Shown in pieces: positions 1 through 10,568 of a stretch of DNA of 64,000 nucleotides; position 1 is the first letter of the stretch, and each line of letters opens with the position of its first letter. This stretch comes from Williamsia deligens (GTDB taxonomy: Bacteria; Actinomycetota; Actinomycetes; Mycobacteriales; Mycobacteriaceae), in the NCBI RefSeq assembly GCF_024171765.1, contig NZ_JAMTCI010000001.1, forward strand, positions 434,001 through 498,000. Reading direction: 5' to 3'. The notes beneath the pieces were generated by a model. That model was not told the DNA's origin, searched no databases, and saw nothing but the letters and a program-made list of their open reading frames with translations. The translations under genes and the position numbers were made by a program.

Positions 1-2173
<2,173 letters not shown>

Positions 2174-2614
2174 TCACGATTGCGATCGGAGACTCATGGA
2201 CGTGCAGTCGGGGCAGGTGCCCCAGTAGATGACCTCGGCCTCGTCGATGGAGAAGCCGTGATCGTCCGAGGCGTGCAGGCAGGGCGCTTCGCCGACGGCG
2301 CAGTCGACGTCGGCGATGGCCCCGCAGACCCGGCACACGACGTGGTGGTGGTTGTCCCCCACCCGCGACTCGTACCGGGCAACCGACCCCGTGGGCTGGA
2401 TCTTGCGGACGAGCCCGGACGCGGTCAGCGCGCCGAGGACGTCGTACACGGCCTGTCGGGACACATCGGGAAGCGTGTCGCGCACGGCCGTGAAGATGGA
2501 GTCGGTGTCTGCGTGAGGGTGGGCGCCGACGACGTCGAGCACCGCCACCCGCGGTCGGGTGACACGCAACGACACCGAACGCAGTTGCGCCTCGGAGTCG
2601 TGTGGTGTGGTCAC
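2174..2614 (-). CDS. furA: FurA, Fur-family peroxide-responsive repressor
   Basis: Fur-family metalloregulator, 146 residues, expected to repress its own promoter and the downstream katG. The winged-helix part contains LRVTRPRVAVLDVV and PDVSRQAVYDVLGAL; the metal region contains DNHHHVVCRVCG and a second cysteine pair CPDC near the C-terminus. The start is ambiguous. GTG codons lie at 2623, 2620 and 2614. I chose 2614 because it matches the length of mycobacterial FurA upstream of the conserved AQLRS region, and because the upstream promoter-like hexamers would put the transcript start at about 2614 (a leaderless message). The GTG at 2623 has a Shine-Dalgarno-like GAAGGG six bases upstream and would add three residues. 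Confidence 0.93.
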   Translation of the reverse strand: MTTPHDSEAQLRSVSLRVTRPRVAVLDVVGAHPHADTDSIFTAVRDTLPDVSRQAVYDVLGALTASGLVRKIQPTGSVARYESRVGDNHHHVVCRVCGAIADVDCAVGEAPCLHASDDHGFSIDEAEVIYWGTCPDCTSMSLRSQS

Positions 2615-2621
2615 GGCCACC

Positions 2622-2650
2622 ACTATGGTCCCTTCTCTGGACTCAGTCAA
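2622..2650 (-). promoter_or_regulatory. furA-katG promoter with probable FurA operator
   Basis: On the minus strand TTGACT (2650-2645) and CATAGT (2627-2622) are separated by exactly 17 bases, fitting -35 and -10 boxes. Transcription would then start close to the GTG at 2614. Mycobacterial furA has a promoter and an AT-rich FurA-binding site in the same place, immediately upstream of the start codon; that this is a FurA site here is inferred from that precedent. Confidence 0.6.
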
Positions 2651-2676
2651 GAGTAGGACAGCCTCACCAGGCCGAC

Positions 2677-5600
2677 TCACCCCGCGAGGTGACCCCACCG
2701 TGCCGACAGGTCCGACCACGGTCCCGACTCCGCGATGGTGCCGTCGACGAGGACGACGACGCGGTCGGCCTGCGCGAGTGCTGCCCGCTTGCTCGTCGCA
2801 CCCAGCACCGCGGTCCCCCGCTCGCGCAGCGACCGCCACAGCTCGACCTCGGTCGCGGCGTCGAGCGCCGACGAGACGTCGTCGGCGAGAAGCAGTTCCG
2901 GCTCGCTCGCAAGCGCGCGGGCGAGCGCCAGCCGTTGCACCTGACCGCCCGACAAGCGCACTCCGCGGTGTCCGATCACCGCGTCGACACCGCCGGCCGC
3001 GGCGACGTCGGGTGCGAGGCGGGCGTCGTCGACAGCGCTGTCGATACGCCGGTCGTGGTCGACGCGGATGTTCTCGGCGAACGTCCCCGAGAGCACGCGG
3101 GGCACCTGCGCGACGTGCGCGACCTGGCCGGGCCGCAGGAACGTCTGGGTGTCGAGGACCGGCTCACCGTTCCACCGGATGACGCCCGTGTGGTCGATGA
3201 GACCCGCCAGCGCCGAGAGCAGGCTGGACTTGCCGGAGCCGACCTGCCCGAGCAGCAGGACCAGCTCCCCGGCGTCGACGCGCAGGTCGATGCCCGTGGC
3301 CCCGACGGTCCCGTCGGCGTGGACGGCGGAGAACCGTTCGACACTCACCGATCGCAGCGGGACGCGTGCCGGCGAGGCGGGTGGTGGCGAGGTGCCGTCG
3401 AGGAGGTCCACCGCCGACGGCACGGCCATCAGGTCCCGTCCGCCGGCGAAGCGGGCGGTGACGCGCTGCCAGGCTCGCGTGCCGGGCGCCTCGGTGATGA
3501 CAGCCCCGGCGACGCGGCCGAACCAGTCGAACCCGATGACCGAGCCCGAGACGAGAAGTGCTGTCGCCAGGCCCCATCCACCCGCCAGATAGACCGCCCA
3601 CGCGGCGACGACACCCGCGTAGACCAACACGACGGGCACGCCGATGAGGATCGACTGGATGCGGTGCTCCCGGACCGCGGCGTCGACGCGACCGCTGTCG
3701 GTGCGGGTGAGATGGCGGTGTGCGTCCTCGGTCGCGGCCGCGAGTTTGATGGTGCGGGCGCTCTCGAGCACCGACACGAGCGCCCGACCGAACGCGGCTC
3801 GCGTCGCCGACGCGGCCGCGGCCGACCGTCCTGCGAACGGCCGCCCGACGGCGGATGCCGCTGCGGCTGCGAGCATCACGACCATCAGCACCAGACCGGC
3901 CAGCAGGCTCCCCGCCAGGATCGTGGTGACGACGACGACGATCAGGCCGTTGACCACGTCGACCCACCGGTCGGCGTAGCGGATGAACCGGTCGGCGTCG
4001 AGGGCGCGCGCGACGATCTCGCCGGGCGGGGTGCGCGGGAGCCGGTGCTGGTCGGTCTGCGCGAGCAGCACCGACGTCCGTACGCGGAGCAGCCCGGCCA
4101 CCCACCACCGCGTGTAGCGCAGGCCGGCGCCGGCCACGAGCAGCGGCGACACCAGGAGACTCACGACGACACCGACCAGCAGCCACGCCGAGACGTCTCC
4201 GCGTCCGGCGGCGGCCACGACGTGACCCCATAGCGCTGCCGTGACGACACCGAACGCGCCGGTCAGTGCGGCGGTGAGGAACAGGAACGCACCGAGCAGT
4301 CCCCAGGTGGGGTGGATGCGGATCAGCGACAGCACGCCGCGACGCAGGGTGGGGCCGTCGTCGATCGCCCGTTCCGCGGGCGGATCACCCTGTCGCCGAA
4401 CACCTCCGACGGACCCGGGTGCCTCGTCGGATGCCGTGGACTCCTCCGGGGCGTCGCTGTCTGCCTGGGTGGCGGCCGCGTCGAGCAGCGTGCGGAACGG
4501 CCCCGGCCGGGCGGCGAGGTCGCTCTGGCGGCCGTGGTCGATGAGCCGACCACGGTCGAGGACGGCGACGGTGTCGGCACGGGCGACGGTCGAGAGCCGG
4601 TGCGCGATGAGCAGACCCGTGCGCTGCGCGAGCAACCGATCGGCTGCGCGCACCACCCGCGCCTCGGTCAACGGGTCCATGCGGGCGGTCGCCTCGTCCA
4701 GGACGACGATCCGCACGTCCCGCACCAGGAGACGGGCGAAGGCGACGAGCTGCTCCTCCCCCGCCGACAGCGTCGTCCCACCCGGGCCCAACGGGGTGTC
4801 GAGGCCCGCGGGTAGGCCGGCGACCCAGTCGGTGAGTTGCAGGTCCGCGACAGCGTCGGCGATGCGGTCGCGCGGCACGTCGCCGAACAGGGCGATGTTC
4901 TGTGCGAGTGTGCCCGCGACGATCTCGGTCTTCTGGGTCACCACACCGACCGCGGACCTCAATCCGTGGAGGTCGAGGTCGTCGACGTCGACACCACCGA
5001 GGTGCACGCTGCCGCGCGGCGGGTCGACGGCCCGCGAGATCAGCGCGGCCAACGTCGATTTCCCGGACCCGGTGCGTCCGACGAGCGCGCAGGTGGTCCC
5101 CGCCTCGATGTGCAGGTCGATGCCGGCGAGCGCGAACGTACCCTCGGCGTAGGAGAACTCGAGGTCGCGGATGTCGACGTCGAGCGGGCCGGCGGGCAGG
5201 GGGCGCCCACCCGTCGGCTCCGGCGGCGACGCCAGCAGCTGTCGCAGTCGGATGATGGCGCCCATCCCGGCCTGCAGGTCCGGCAGGTGCCGGGCGAGCT
5301 GGTTGATCTGTCCGACGAAGGTCGTCGAGACGAGGAACAGGGTGACCAGCGCGCCGACCTCGAGGTGACGACCGGCGACGAGCAGCGCACCGGCGACAGC
5401 GATCACGGCCATCAGCAGATGCAGCAGCAGTCCGGCGCGCACCGTCATCCGCGCCTGGATCCGCACCACCTGCAGGAACGCGCGATGCACCGCGGCGGCG
5501 AGTTCTCCGTTGCGGCGCACGACGAACGCCTGGCCCAGGCTGGTCCGGAGGTCGTCGCGGGCGGCGATGCCCTCCTCGAGCGCGGCGGCGTGATCGGTCC

Positions 5601-6201
5601 ACGCCATCTCCTCGACGACCTTGCGCTCGGTGAGGACACCGAGCAGCGGCCGGATGGACAGCAGCGTCGCCGACGCGACGATCGGGAACAGCAGCCACGC
5701 CGGCCACCAGGTGAGCCCGGCGACGATCCACATCGGGATGACCAGGACGACGGTCCGCAGGGCGTCCCAGAGCTGCAGTCGCACGAGCGACCCGACCTCA
5801 TGGGTGTCGTCGTCGACGCGGTCGAGGATCTCGCCGACCGCCGTCTCCGACAGCACCGACAGCGGTTGACCCAGCGACGCAGTCAGGAGGTCGTCGCGCA
5901 GGGCGCCCTCGGCGCGGTCGGACACCGACGTCCACACGGTCCGGCCGATCGCGTCGAGCACAGCGGACCCGACGAGCGTGACGCCCAGGACGACGACGAG
6001 CGTCAGCGTCGGGGTGTCGGCGACACGTCCGACGACCACCGTGCCCAGTGCCTCCGCGATCGACGCGACGACCAGCAGGACCAGGGCCACGGTCATCGCC
6101 CGTCCGCGCATCCGTCGCCAGTCGACGGTGGCCCGGGCGTCGTCGGCAGCCGCCACCGACGCACGGGAGAGCGTGCGTTCCGGAGCGGGTGCGAGAGACA
6201 T
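2677..6201 (-). CDS. fused ABC exporter with two TMD-NBD halves (Rv0194-like)
   Basis: A single 1174-residue protein carries a complete ABC exporter: TMD1 (about 30-310), NBD1 (about 345-575), a charged linker, TMD2 (about 640-900) and NBD2 (about 940-1165). This is the size and layout of the mycobacterial multidrug exporter Rv0194; the substrate is unknown. NBD1 has Walker A GRTGSGKST, Walker B VVLDEATARMD and a switch histidine (IAHRLST), but a variant signature LSAGE. NBD2 has Walker A GQVGSGKSS and a perfect LSGGQ, but Walker B reads LLLADDVSSALD (Asp in the catalytic Glu position) and the switch histidine is replaced (GATSKRAA). One composite ATP site is therefore canonical and the other degenerate. 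It begins with ATG at 6201, and its stop lies about 60 bp from the furA start, with both genes on the minus strand. Confidence 0.9.
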   Translation of the reverse strand: MSLAPAPERTLSRASVAAADDARATVDWRRMRGRAMTVALVLLVVASIAEALGTVVVGRVADTPTLTLVVVLGVTLVGSAVLDAIGRTVWTSVSDRAEGALRDDLLTASLGQPLSVLSETAVGEILDRVDDDTHEVGSLVRLQLWDALRTVVLVIPMWIVAGLTWWPAWLLFPIVASATLLSIRPLLGVLTERKVVEEMAWTDHAAALEEGIAARDDLRTSLGQAFVVRRNGELAAAVHRAFLQVVRIQARMTVRAGLLLHLLMAVIAVAGALLVAGRHLEVGALVTLFLVSTTFVGQINQLARHLPDLQAGMGAIIRLRQLLASPPEPTGGRPLPAGPLDVDIRDLEFSYAEGTFALAGIDLHIEAGTTCALVGRTGSGKSTLAALISRAVDPPRGSVHLGGVDVDDLDLHGLRSAVGVVTQKTEIVAGTLAQNIALFGDVPRDRIADAVADLQLTDWVAGLPAGLDTPLGPGGTTLSAGEEQLVAFARLLVRDVRIVVLDEATARMDPLTEARVVRAADRLLAQRTGLLIAHRLSTVARADTVAVLDRGRLIDHGRQSDLAARPGPFRTLLDAAATQADSDAPEESTASDEAPGSVGGVRRQGDPPAERAIDDGPTLRRGVLSLIRIHPTWGLLGAFLFLTAALTGAFGVVTAALWGHVVAAAGRGDVSAWLLVGVVVSLLVSPLLVAGAGLRYTRWWVAGLLRVRTSVLLAQTDQHRLPRTPPGEIVARALDADRFIRYADRWVDVVNGLIVVVVTTILAGSLLAGLVLMVVMLAAAAASAVGRPFAGRSAAAASATRAAFGRALVSVLESARTIKLAAATEDAHRHLTRTDSGRVDAAVREHRIQSILIGVPVVLVYAGVVAAWAVYLAGGWGLATALLVSGSVIGFDWFGRVAGAVITEAPGTRAWQRVTARFAGGRDLMAVPSAVDLLDGTSPPPASPARVPLRSVSVERFSAVHADGTVGATGIDLRVDAGELVLLLGQVGSGKSSLLSALAGLIDHTGVIRWNGEPVLDTQTFLRPGQVAHVAQVPRVLSGTFAENIRVDHDRRIDSAVDDARLAPDVAAAGGVDAVIGHRGVRLSGGQVQRLALARALASEPELLLADDVSSALDAATEVELWRSLRERGTAVLGATSKRAALAQADRVVVLVDGTIAESGPWSDLSARWGHLAG

Positions 6202-6406
6202 CGCTGCCGACCCTACGCAGGGGCAACGACATGCCGCGAGCGAGTTTCGTCCGACAACTCACCTCTCCGCGAAGGGCACTGTGAGGCAATCGTTACGGCA
6301 GGTGCGGCGCCGGTGACCCCTGCGTCACTCACGCGTGCGGGAATGGGTGTCGAGCGGGTGCATCGACGCATCCTGCGATCGCGTCCCATCGCTCGAGGAG
6401 TTCGAC

Positions 6407-7585
6407 ATGCCCGACCTGTTCTCGCCCCTGACCATCAAGGGCGTCACGCTGCGCAACCGCATCGCGATGTCGCCGATGACGATGTACCGCTCCACCGACG
6501 GGAAGATGGACGACTTCCACGTGAGCTATCTCGGCGCCCGCGCCGCCGGCGGTTTCGGCCTCGTCTTCCCCGAGCAGATCGCCATCACGCCGGACGGCCG
6601 GACGTCGACGTCGTGCGCCGGCATCTGGGACGACAGCCAGATCGAGGGCCACAGGCGCGTCACCGACATCATCAAGAGCTTCGGCGGGGTGCCTGCCATC
6701 CAGCTCGGCCACACCGGCCGCAAGGGCAGCGAAGTGCCGAAGTACAAGACCATCGACGGGTTCCCCGGCGGGTCCCAGCTCCCACCGGATCATGCGCAGG
6801 GCTGGACCTGTCGCGCACCGTCGGCCATCCCGTACGGCGGCGACCATTCGTTCGACGTGCACGAGCTGACCGTCGAGGAGATCGGCGACTTGATGCAGAG
6901 CTATGCCGATGCGGCACGCCGCGCCGCCGAGGCCGGGTACCAATGGCTCGAGATGCACTACGCGCACGGCTATCTCGGTGCCAGCTTCTTCTCACCGCTG
7001 GCCAACCAGCGCACCGATCAGTACGGCGGGAGCCTGGAGAACCGTGCGCGGTTCCACCTCGAGGCCCTCGACGCCGTCCGCGAGGTGTGGCCCGAGGAGT
7101 TCCCCCTCACCATGCGGTTGGGTGCCGACGACCTGCATCCCGACGGCACCCAGTTCGACGACTCCGTGACCGCGATCGGCTGGATGGCCGAGCACGGTCT
7201 CGACCTCGCCGACGTCTCGCTGGGCTTCAACACCGACGACATGCGCGAGAACATCATGGCCAAGCCCGGTTTCATGCTGTCGCGGGCGACGCGGGTCAAG
7301 CGCGAGATCGGGATCCCGGTCGCCACCAGCTGGAATCTCGGCGTCCCGGCCATGGCGGACAGCGTGATCCGCGACGAGCTCATCGACCTGGTGCTGCTCG
7401 GTCGACCCGCGCTGGCGAACCCGCACTGGCCCGTGTGGGCCGCCCGCGAACTCGGCCACGAGACACCGTTCGAGCTCGTCTGCGACGACTGGCGCTGGTG
7501 GTTGGAGAACTTCCGCGGCGACGACGACAGCATCGGCCTGCCGCCGGCGAAGGTCGTCGCCGACCGCGAGGAGAACGCCGCCTGA
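6407..7585 (+). CDS. YqjM-like NADH:flavin oxidoreductase (OYE family)
   Basis: FMN-dependent ene-reductase of the Old Yellow Enzyme superfamily, 392 residues, cytosolic TIM barrel. SPMTMYRSTDG near the N-terminus, IQLGHTGRKG, and the H-x-x-H pair (His184/His187 in LEMHYAHGYL) followed by SPLANQRTDQYGGSLENR fit the YqjM/xenobiotic-reductase subgroup rather than the classical H-x-x-N subgroup. The late segment LVLLGRPALANPHWP belongs to the FMN phosphate region. The ATG at 6407 has AGGAG six bases upstream; a longer in-frame start at 6335 lacks a ribosome site and adds a non-conserved leader. Physiological substrate unknown; alkene reduction of enones or xenobiotics is the family role. It diverges from the ABC exporter gene across a 205 bp intergenic region. 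Confidence 0.92.
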   Translation: MPDLFSPLTIKGVTLRNRIAMSPMTMYRSTDGKMDDFHVSYLGARAAGGFGLVFPEQIAITPDGRTSTSCAGIWDDSQIEGHRRVTDIIKSFGGVPAIQLGHTGRKGSEVPKYKTIDGFPGGSQLPPDHAQGWTCRAPSAIPYGGDHSFDVHELTVEEIGDLMQSYADAARRAAEAGYQWLEMHYAHGYLGASFFSPLANQRTDQYGGSLENRARFHLEALDAVREVWPEEFPLTMRLGADDLHPDGTQFDDSVTAIGWMAEHGLDLADVSLGFNTDDMRENIMAKPGFMLSRATRVKREIGIPVATSWNLGVPAMADSVIRDELIDLVLLGRPALANPHWPVWAARELGHETPFELVCDDWRWWLENFRGDDDSIGLPPAKVVADREENAA

Positions 7586-7586
7586 C

Positions 7587-8465
7587 TCACACCGATATGA
7601 CCGCGCCTTTGCCGACCCGTCGGCGGACATCGTCAAAGCGCAGTCGAAGTGGGACGCCGTCGCGCTCGGCGTGGATGTGCAGATGCGGCTCGGTGGAGTT
7701 CCCCGAGTTGCCGACCTCGCCGAGCACGACACCCGCGGTGACGTGTTGTCCCTGCTCGACCCGCACGCTCCCGTAGTGGAGGTGCGCCAGGACGACGCGT
7801 TCGCTGCCGGTGTCGATCACGACGTGGTTGCCGGCGGGATGGGTCGTCGTCGGCACGCCGTCGGCCAGGCCGTCGACGGCGCGCACGACCGTGCCGTCGC
7901 ACGGCGCGACGACCGGCGCTCCGTAGGCCGCGAAGTCACCGTCGGCGGCCTGTCGGAACCCACGCCGGGACCGACCGTTCGAGCCCAGCCGCACGAGATC
8001 CCATGCACCGCGTTGCGCGGGTACCGGCCAGTGGTGGTTGAAGATCCGCCCGTCGCCCTCGACGGCCAGCCACCGACCATCACGCAGCGGGAACAGCATC
8101 GGACGGCTGACCTCGTCGAGCACGCCCGTGAACGGCGCCACCATGGCGAGGGCGATCGCCCCGGTTGCCAACGCAGGTCCGACCCACGACGCCGGATCCC
8201 GGAAACCGCTGAACGGTGAGCCGTCGACCCATGCTCCCCGGACAGCGACAGCGGCAGTCGCGACCGCGCAGATCGGGGCCGCGGGTACTGGGGCGAGCAC
8301 GAGACCGGGGACCAGGAACCGCCACGCCATCACCAGGAAGAAGACGAGGGCACCAAGGGCTGCAAGCCAGCCGCCGGAGGTGCTGACAGTCGCGCCGGTC
8401 GCCGTGTCCGCCGCCACGATCACGAGCCAGATCACCGGCCACACACCGCTCAGTCGTCGAGTCAC
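7587..8465 (-). CDS. membrane-anchored M23 (LytM-like) peptidase
   Basis: A 292-residue protein with three or four N-terminal hydrophobic segments (to about residue 115) followed by an M23-type domain. The domain shows PVVAPCDGTVV, GNHVVID, the LAHLHYGSVRV histidine motif, GEVGNSGNSTEPHLHIH with the H-x-H pair, and an Asp in AWDL. The position four residues before that Asp is Arg rather than the usual zinc-binding His, so activity is uncertain. M23 enzymes cut peptidoglycan cross-bridges; some members are inactive regulators. The start is GTG at 8465 with no close Shine-Dalgarno; GATAAT lies six bases upstream, so a leaderless transcript is possible. It ends 1 bp from the convergent oxidoreductase gene. 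Confidence 0.8.
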   Translation of the reverse strand: MTRRLSGVWPVIWLVIVAADTATGATVSTSGGWLAALGALVFFLVMAWRFLVPGLVLAPVPAAPICAVATAAVAVRGAWVDGSPFSGFRDPASWVGPALATGAIALAMVAPFTGVLDEVSRPMLFPLRDGRWLAVEGDGRIFNHHWPVPAQRGAWDLVRLGSNGRSRRGFRQAADGDFAAYGAPVVAPCDGTVVRAVDGLADGVPTTTHPAGNHVVIDTGSERVVLAHLHYGSVRVEQGQHVTAGVVLGEVGNSGNSTEPHLHIHAERDGVPLRLRFDDVRRRVGKGAVISV

Positions 8466-8502
8466 CCGATCATTATCACCCCTAACGACCGACCGGGGAG
8501 TG

Positions 8503-9246
8503 TCAGACCACCTGTCGAACGAGCTCCGGGAGGGAGGTCGCCGCCGTCGACCGGACCGTGATGTCGCAGGCGTCGGAGAGGTCGGTCACCTGCGGGTTGA
8601 TCTCGACGATCGTCGCCCCTGCCCCGCGCGCGATGTGCGGGAGACCCGCGGCCGGGTAGACCACGCCCGAGGCACCCACCAGGATGACGACGTCGCACGC
8701 TTCGGCCCGCTTCGTCGCCTCGGCGAAAGCGTTGCGCGGCAGTTCCTCCCCGAACCACACGACACCGGGCCGCACTCGACCGCCGCAGTCGCAGGCGGGA
8801 GGGTCGACGCGTTCGCCGTCAGGTTCCACCGCATCGACGTCGCGGGAACGACCGCACGTGTCGCATCGGCAGGCGAACAAGCTCCCGTCCACGTGGACGA
8901 CGTCGATGCTCCCGGCGCGTTCGTGGAGGTCGTCGACGTTCTGGGTGACGACCCGGACGTCGGCCGACACCGCCCACCGCGCCAGCGCCGCGTGGCCGGC
9001 GTTGGGTTCGACCGCCTGCACCATCGCGCGCCGGCGTTGGTACCAGGCCCACACCAAAGCCGGATCGCGTTCCCACGCCTCCGGTGTCGCGAGCGTCATC
9101 GGATCGTGCTTGGCCCACAGGCCGGTCTGGACGTCACGGAATGTCGGCACCCCGCTCTCGGCAGACATGCCGGCGCCCGTCAGCACCGTGACGGTGCCGG
9201 CGTCGCGGACAGCGTCGACGACTGCGGTGATCGAGGAATCGGTCAT
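8503..9246 (-). CDS. cobB: SIR2-family NAD-dependent protein deacylase
   Basis: Sirtuin of 247 residues that removes acyl groups from lysine using NAD+. GAGMSAESGVPTFR (NAD binding), TQNVDDLH (catalytic core) and a late LVGASGVVYPAA segment are in the expected order. The WYQRRR segment carries the Tyr and Arg spaced as in class III (SIRT5-like) desuccinylases and demalonylases. Four cysteines (CRCDTCGRS, then ACDCGG) can form the structural zinc site. The conserved catalytic-loop histidine is in VHVDGSLF. The stop is 37 bp from the start codon of the downstream M23 gene on the same strand, so the two may be co-transcribed. Length is normal for bacterial CobB. Confidence 0.92.
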   Translation of the reverse strand: MTDSSITAVVDAVRDAGTVTVLTGAGMSAESGVPTFRDVQTGLWAKHDPMTLATPEAWERDPALVWAWYQRRRAMVQAVEPNAGHAALARWAVSADVRVVTQNVDDLHERAGSIDVVHVDGSLFACRCDTCGRSRDVDAVEPDGERVDPPACDCGGRVRPGVVWFGEELPRNAFAEATKRAEACDVVILVGASGVVYPAAGLPHIARGAGATIVEINPQVTDLSDACDITVRSTAATSLPELVRQVV

Positions 9247-9267
9247 GTCCCCATCGTCCTCTGCCGG

Positions 9268-9795
9268 TCAGACAGGGATGAGGCGAACGCGATCCAGGCT
9301 CTCCCCGTGCTGGGGCAGGGCGGTGACGGCAAGCTGCGCGAGGACGTAGGACCCGTCGGGCTGCGTCAGGATCACCGCATGTGAGTTGGAGACGAGCGGG
9401 CCGAACGGGGAGTCGAGCGTTCCGCGGAGCGTCGAGCCGCAGCTGTTGACCTGATCGGTGTCACGTGCGCGCAGTGTCCACCCGGTGACCCCGGACGTCA
9501 TCGCCTCGGCGAACTCGAGCAGATGCTCCGCCGGGACTGGAAGATTCGCGAGATGCCACGCGGTGGCCAGCGCGTTCGAGACGAACCGGTCGGCGGGATC
9601 GAGCTCGGCCTGCTTCTCGGCCTCGGCGACGTCGAGCCACAGGTCCGACACGGTCACGATCTCGGCGTCACGTCGCACCTTGCGCCACCCGTCGGGGAGG
9701 CCGTCGATGACGAGACCCGTTGTGCCGAAGTCGTCGACGAGTGTCACGGTGGCCATGGGGTGGCCGAGCGCACCGGGATCGACGGGTGCGCTCAC
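9268..9795 (-). CDS. unrecognised 175-residue protein, last gene of ESX-like cluster
   Basis: Not recognised. The 175-residue product has no signal peptide or membrane segment; it reads as a mixed alpha/beta cytosolic protein with one tryptophan-rich segment (DLWLDVAEAE) and a C-terminal part rich in beta-type residues (YVLAQLAVTALPQHGESLDRVRLIPV is its closing stretch in part). The GTG start overlaps the stop of the upstream membrane-protein gene by four bases (GTGA), with GGAGG upstream, so the two are translationally coupled. As the third gene behind a WXG-like protein and a membrane protein it could be a chaperone or immunity partner, but nothing in the sequence itself shows this. Confidence 0.75.
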   Translation of the reverse strand: MSAPVDPGALGHPMATVTLVDDFGTTGLVIDGLPDGWRKVRRDAEIVTVSDLWLDVAEAEKQAELDPADRFVSNALATAWHLANLPVPAEHLLEFAEAMTSGVTGWTLRARDTDQVNSCGSTLRGTLDSPFGPLVSNSHAVILTQPDGSYVLAQLAVTALPQHGESLDRVRLIPV

Positions 9796-10568
9796 GCTGT
9801 CCTGTCCTCCGGTTGCGCGACGATGCGGACGTCGATGCTCTCCCCCACCGCCACCTCCCGATCGGGCCTGAACAACAACATCTCTCGGATCAACTCCGGG
9901 CTGTAGCTCCGCCGCGTCTCCTCGTCGGTCTCCGCGAGGTGACGCAGCGTCGAGCAGACGGAGTTTGCCTCGAGTCCATAACTCATCGTCGGGTAGAGGT
10001 TTCTCGCCTTCGCGTTCTTCCTGGCCGTCAAGGTCAGGTAGGGAAACCCCCCTGCGCGCGCCGGCGTCATGTCGATACCGAGTCCGTCGTAGCTCGTCGT
10101 GTAGCTGTGTCCGACCCTGAGTTCGCTGCCTGTGATGCGAAGTGAACCGCGAAACCGCCACCACAGCGACAGAGTCAGGAGCGCCGCGATGTAGGCGCAA
10201 GCGACGACGAAGACGTACCGGATGCTGAGCGCACGCGACGAACTTTGCAGGTGCTCGGCGGTCATCAGAACGGCACCGATGCCGAACGCGAGCGGGAACA
10301 TGCAGTACGAGTTCACGAACCACCGCTTCTGCCGGACCTCCACGGCTGAATCGCGGATCTGCACGCGTGGTCCTGGTTTGACCAACGGCGGGACGGCCGC
10401 CACGAACAGCGCGAGGATCCCCGCTCCGTAGAAGAATTCGCCGGCGACGACGAACCCTGCACCGGGGATGACGGTGACGAGCGCCCATACGAGCGGGGCT
10501 CGCCAATCCCGGAGCCACGAGCGCGACGAGCGGTGCCAGCGAAAGTGCGGTGCCTCGGTCAGTCCCAC
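9792..10568 (-). CDS. membrane protein with conserved C-terminal domain, paralogue of 11903-12712
   Basis: A 258-residue integral membrane protein: two hydrophobic segments at about 25-62, two more at about 90-140, then a soluble C-terminal half. The C-terminal part (SYGLEANSVCSTLRHL, then REMLLFRPDREVAVGESIDV) aligns with the product of 11903-12712 (AYGIHPNTALSTIKQI, then AAMLSIPDQPDVAVKDSVEF), so the two are paralogues. The layout of TM pairs plus a PH-like beta region resembles actinobacterial DUF-type PH-domain membrane proteins, but I cannot name a family. The GTG start at 10568 overlaps the end of the upstream WXG-like gene by 10 bp, and its stop overlaps the next gene, so the three form one minus-strand operon. 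Confidence 0.8.
   Translation of the reverse strand: MGLTEAPHFRWHRSSRSWLRDWRAPLVWALVTVIPGAGFVVAGEFFYGAGILALFVAAVPPLVKPGPRVQIRDSAVEVRQKRWFVNSYCMFPLAFGIGAVLMTAEHLQSSSRALSIRYVFVVACAYIAALLTLSLWWRFRGSLRITGSELRVGHSYTTSYDGLGIDMTPARAGGFPYLTLTARKNAKARNLYPTMSYGLEANSVCSTLRHLAETDEETRRSYSPELIREMLLFRPDREVAVGESIDVRIVAQPEDRTA

Noticed and set aside
6215-6325. Inverted repeat ACGCAGGGG / CCCCTGCGT between the ABC exporter and oxidoreductase genes
   Set aside because: Nine-base arms about 95 bases apart are not convincing as a terminator or operator in GC-rich DNA.
4837-7776. 979-codon open frame on the plus strand spanning the ABC exporter and oxidoreductase genes
   Set aside because: It runs antisense to one real gene and out of frame with another; such long shadows are usual at this GC content. 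The product is Arg/Gln-rich without domain motifs.
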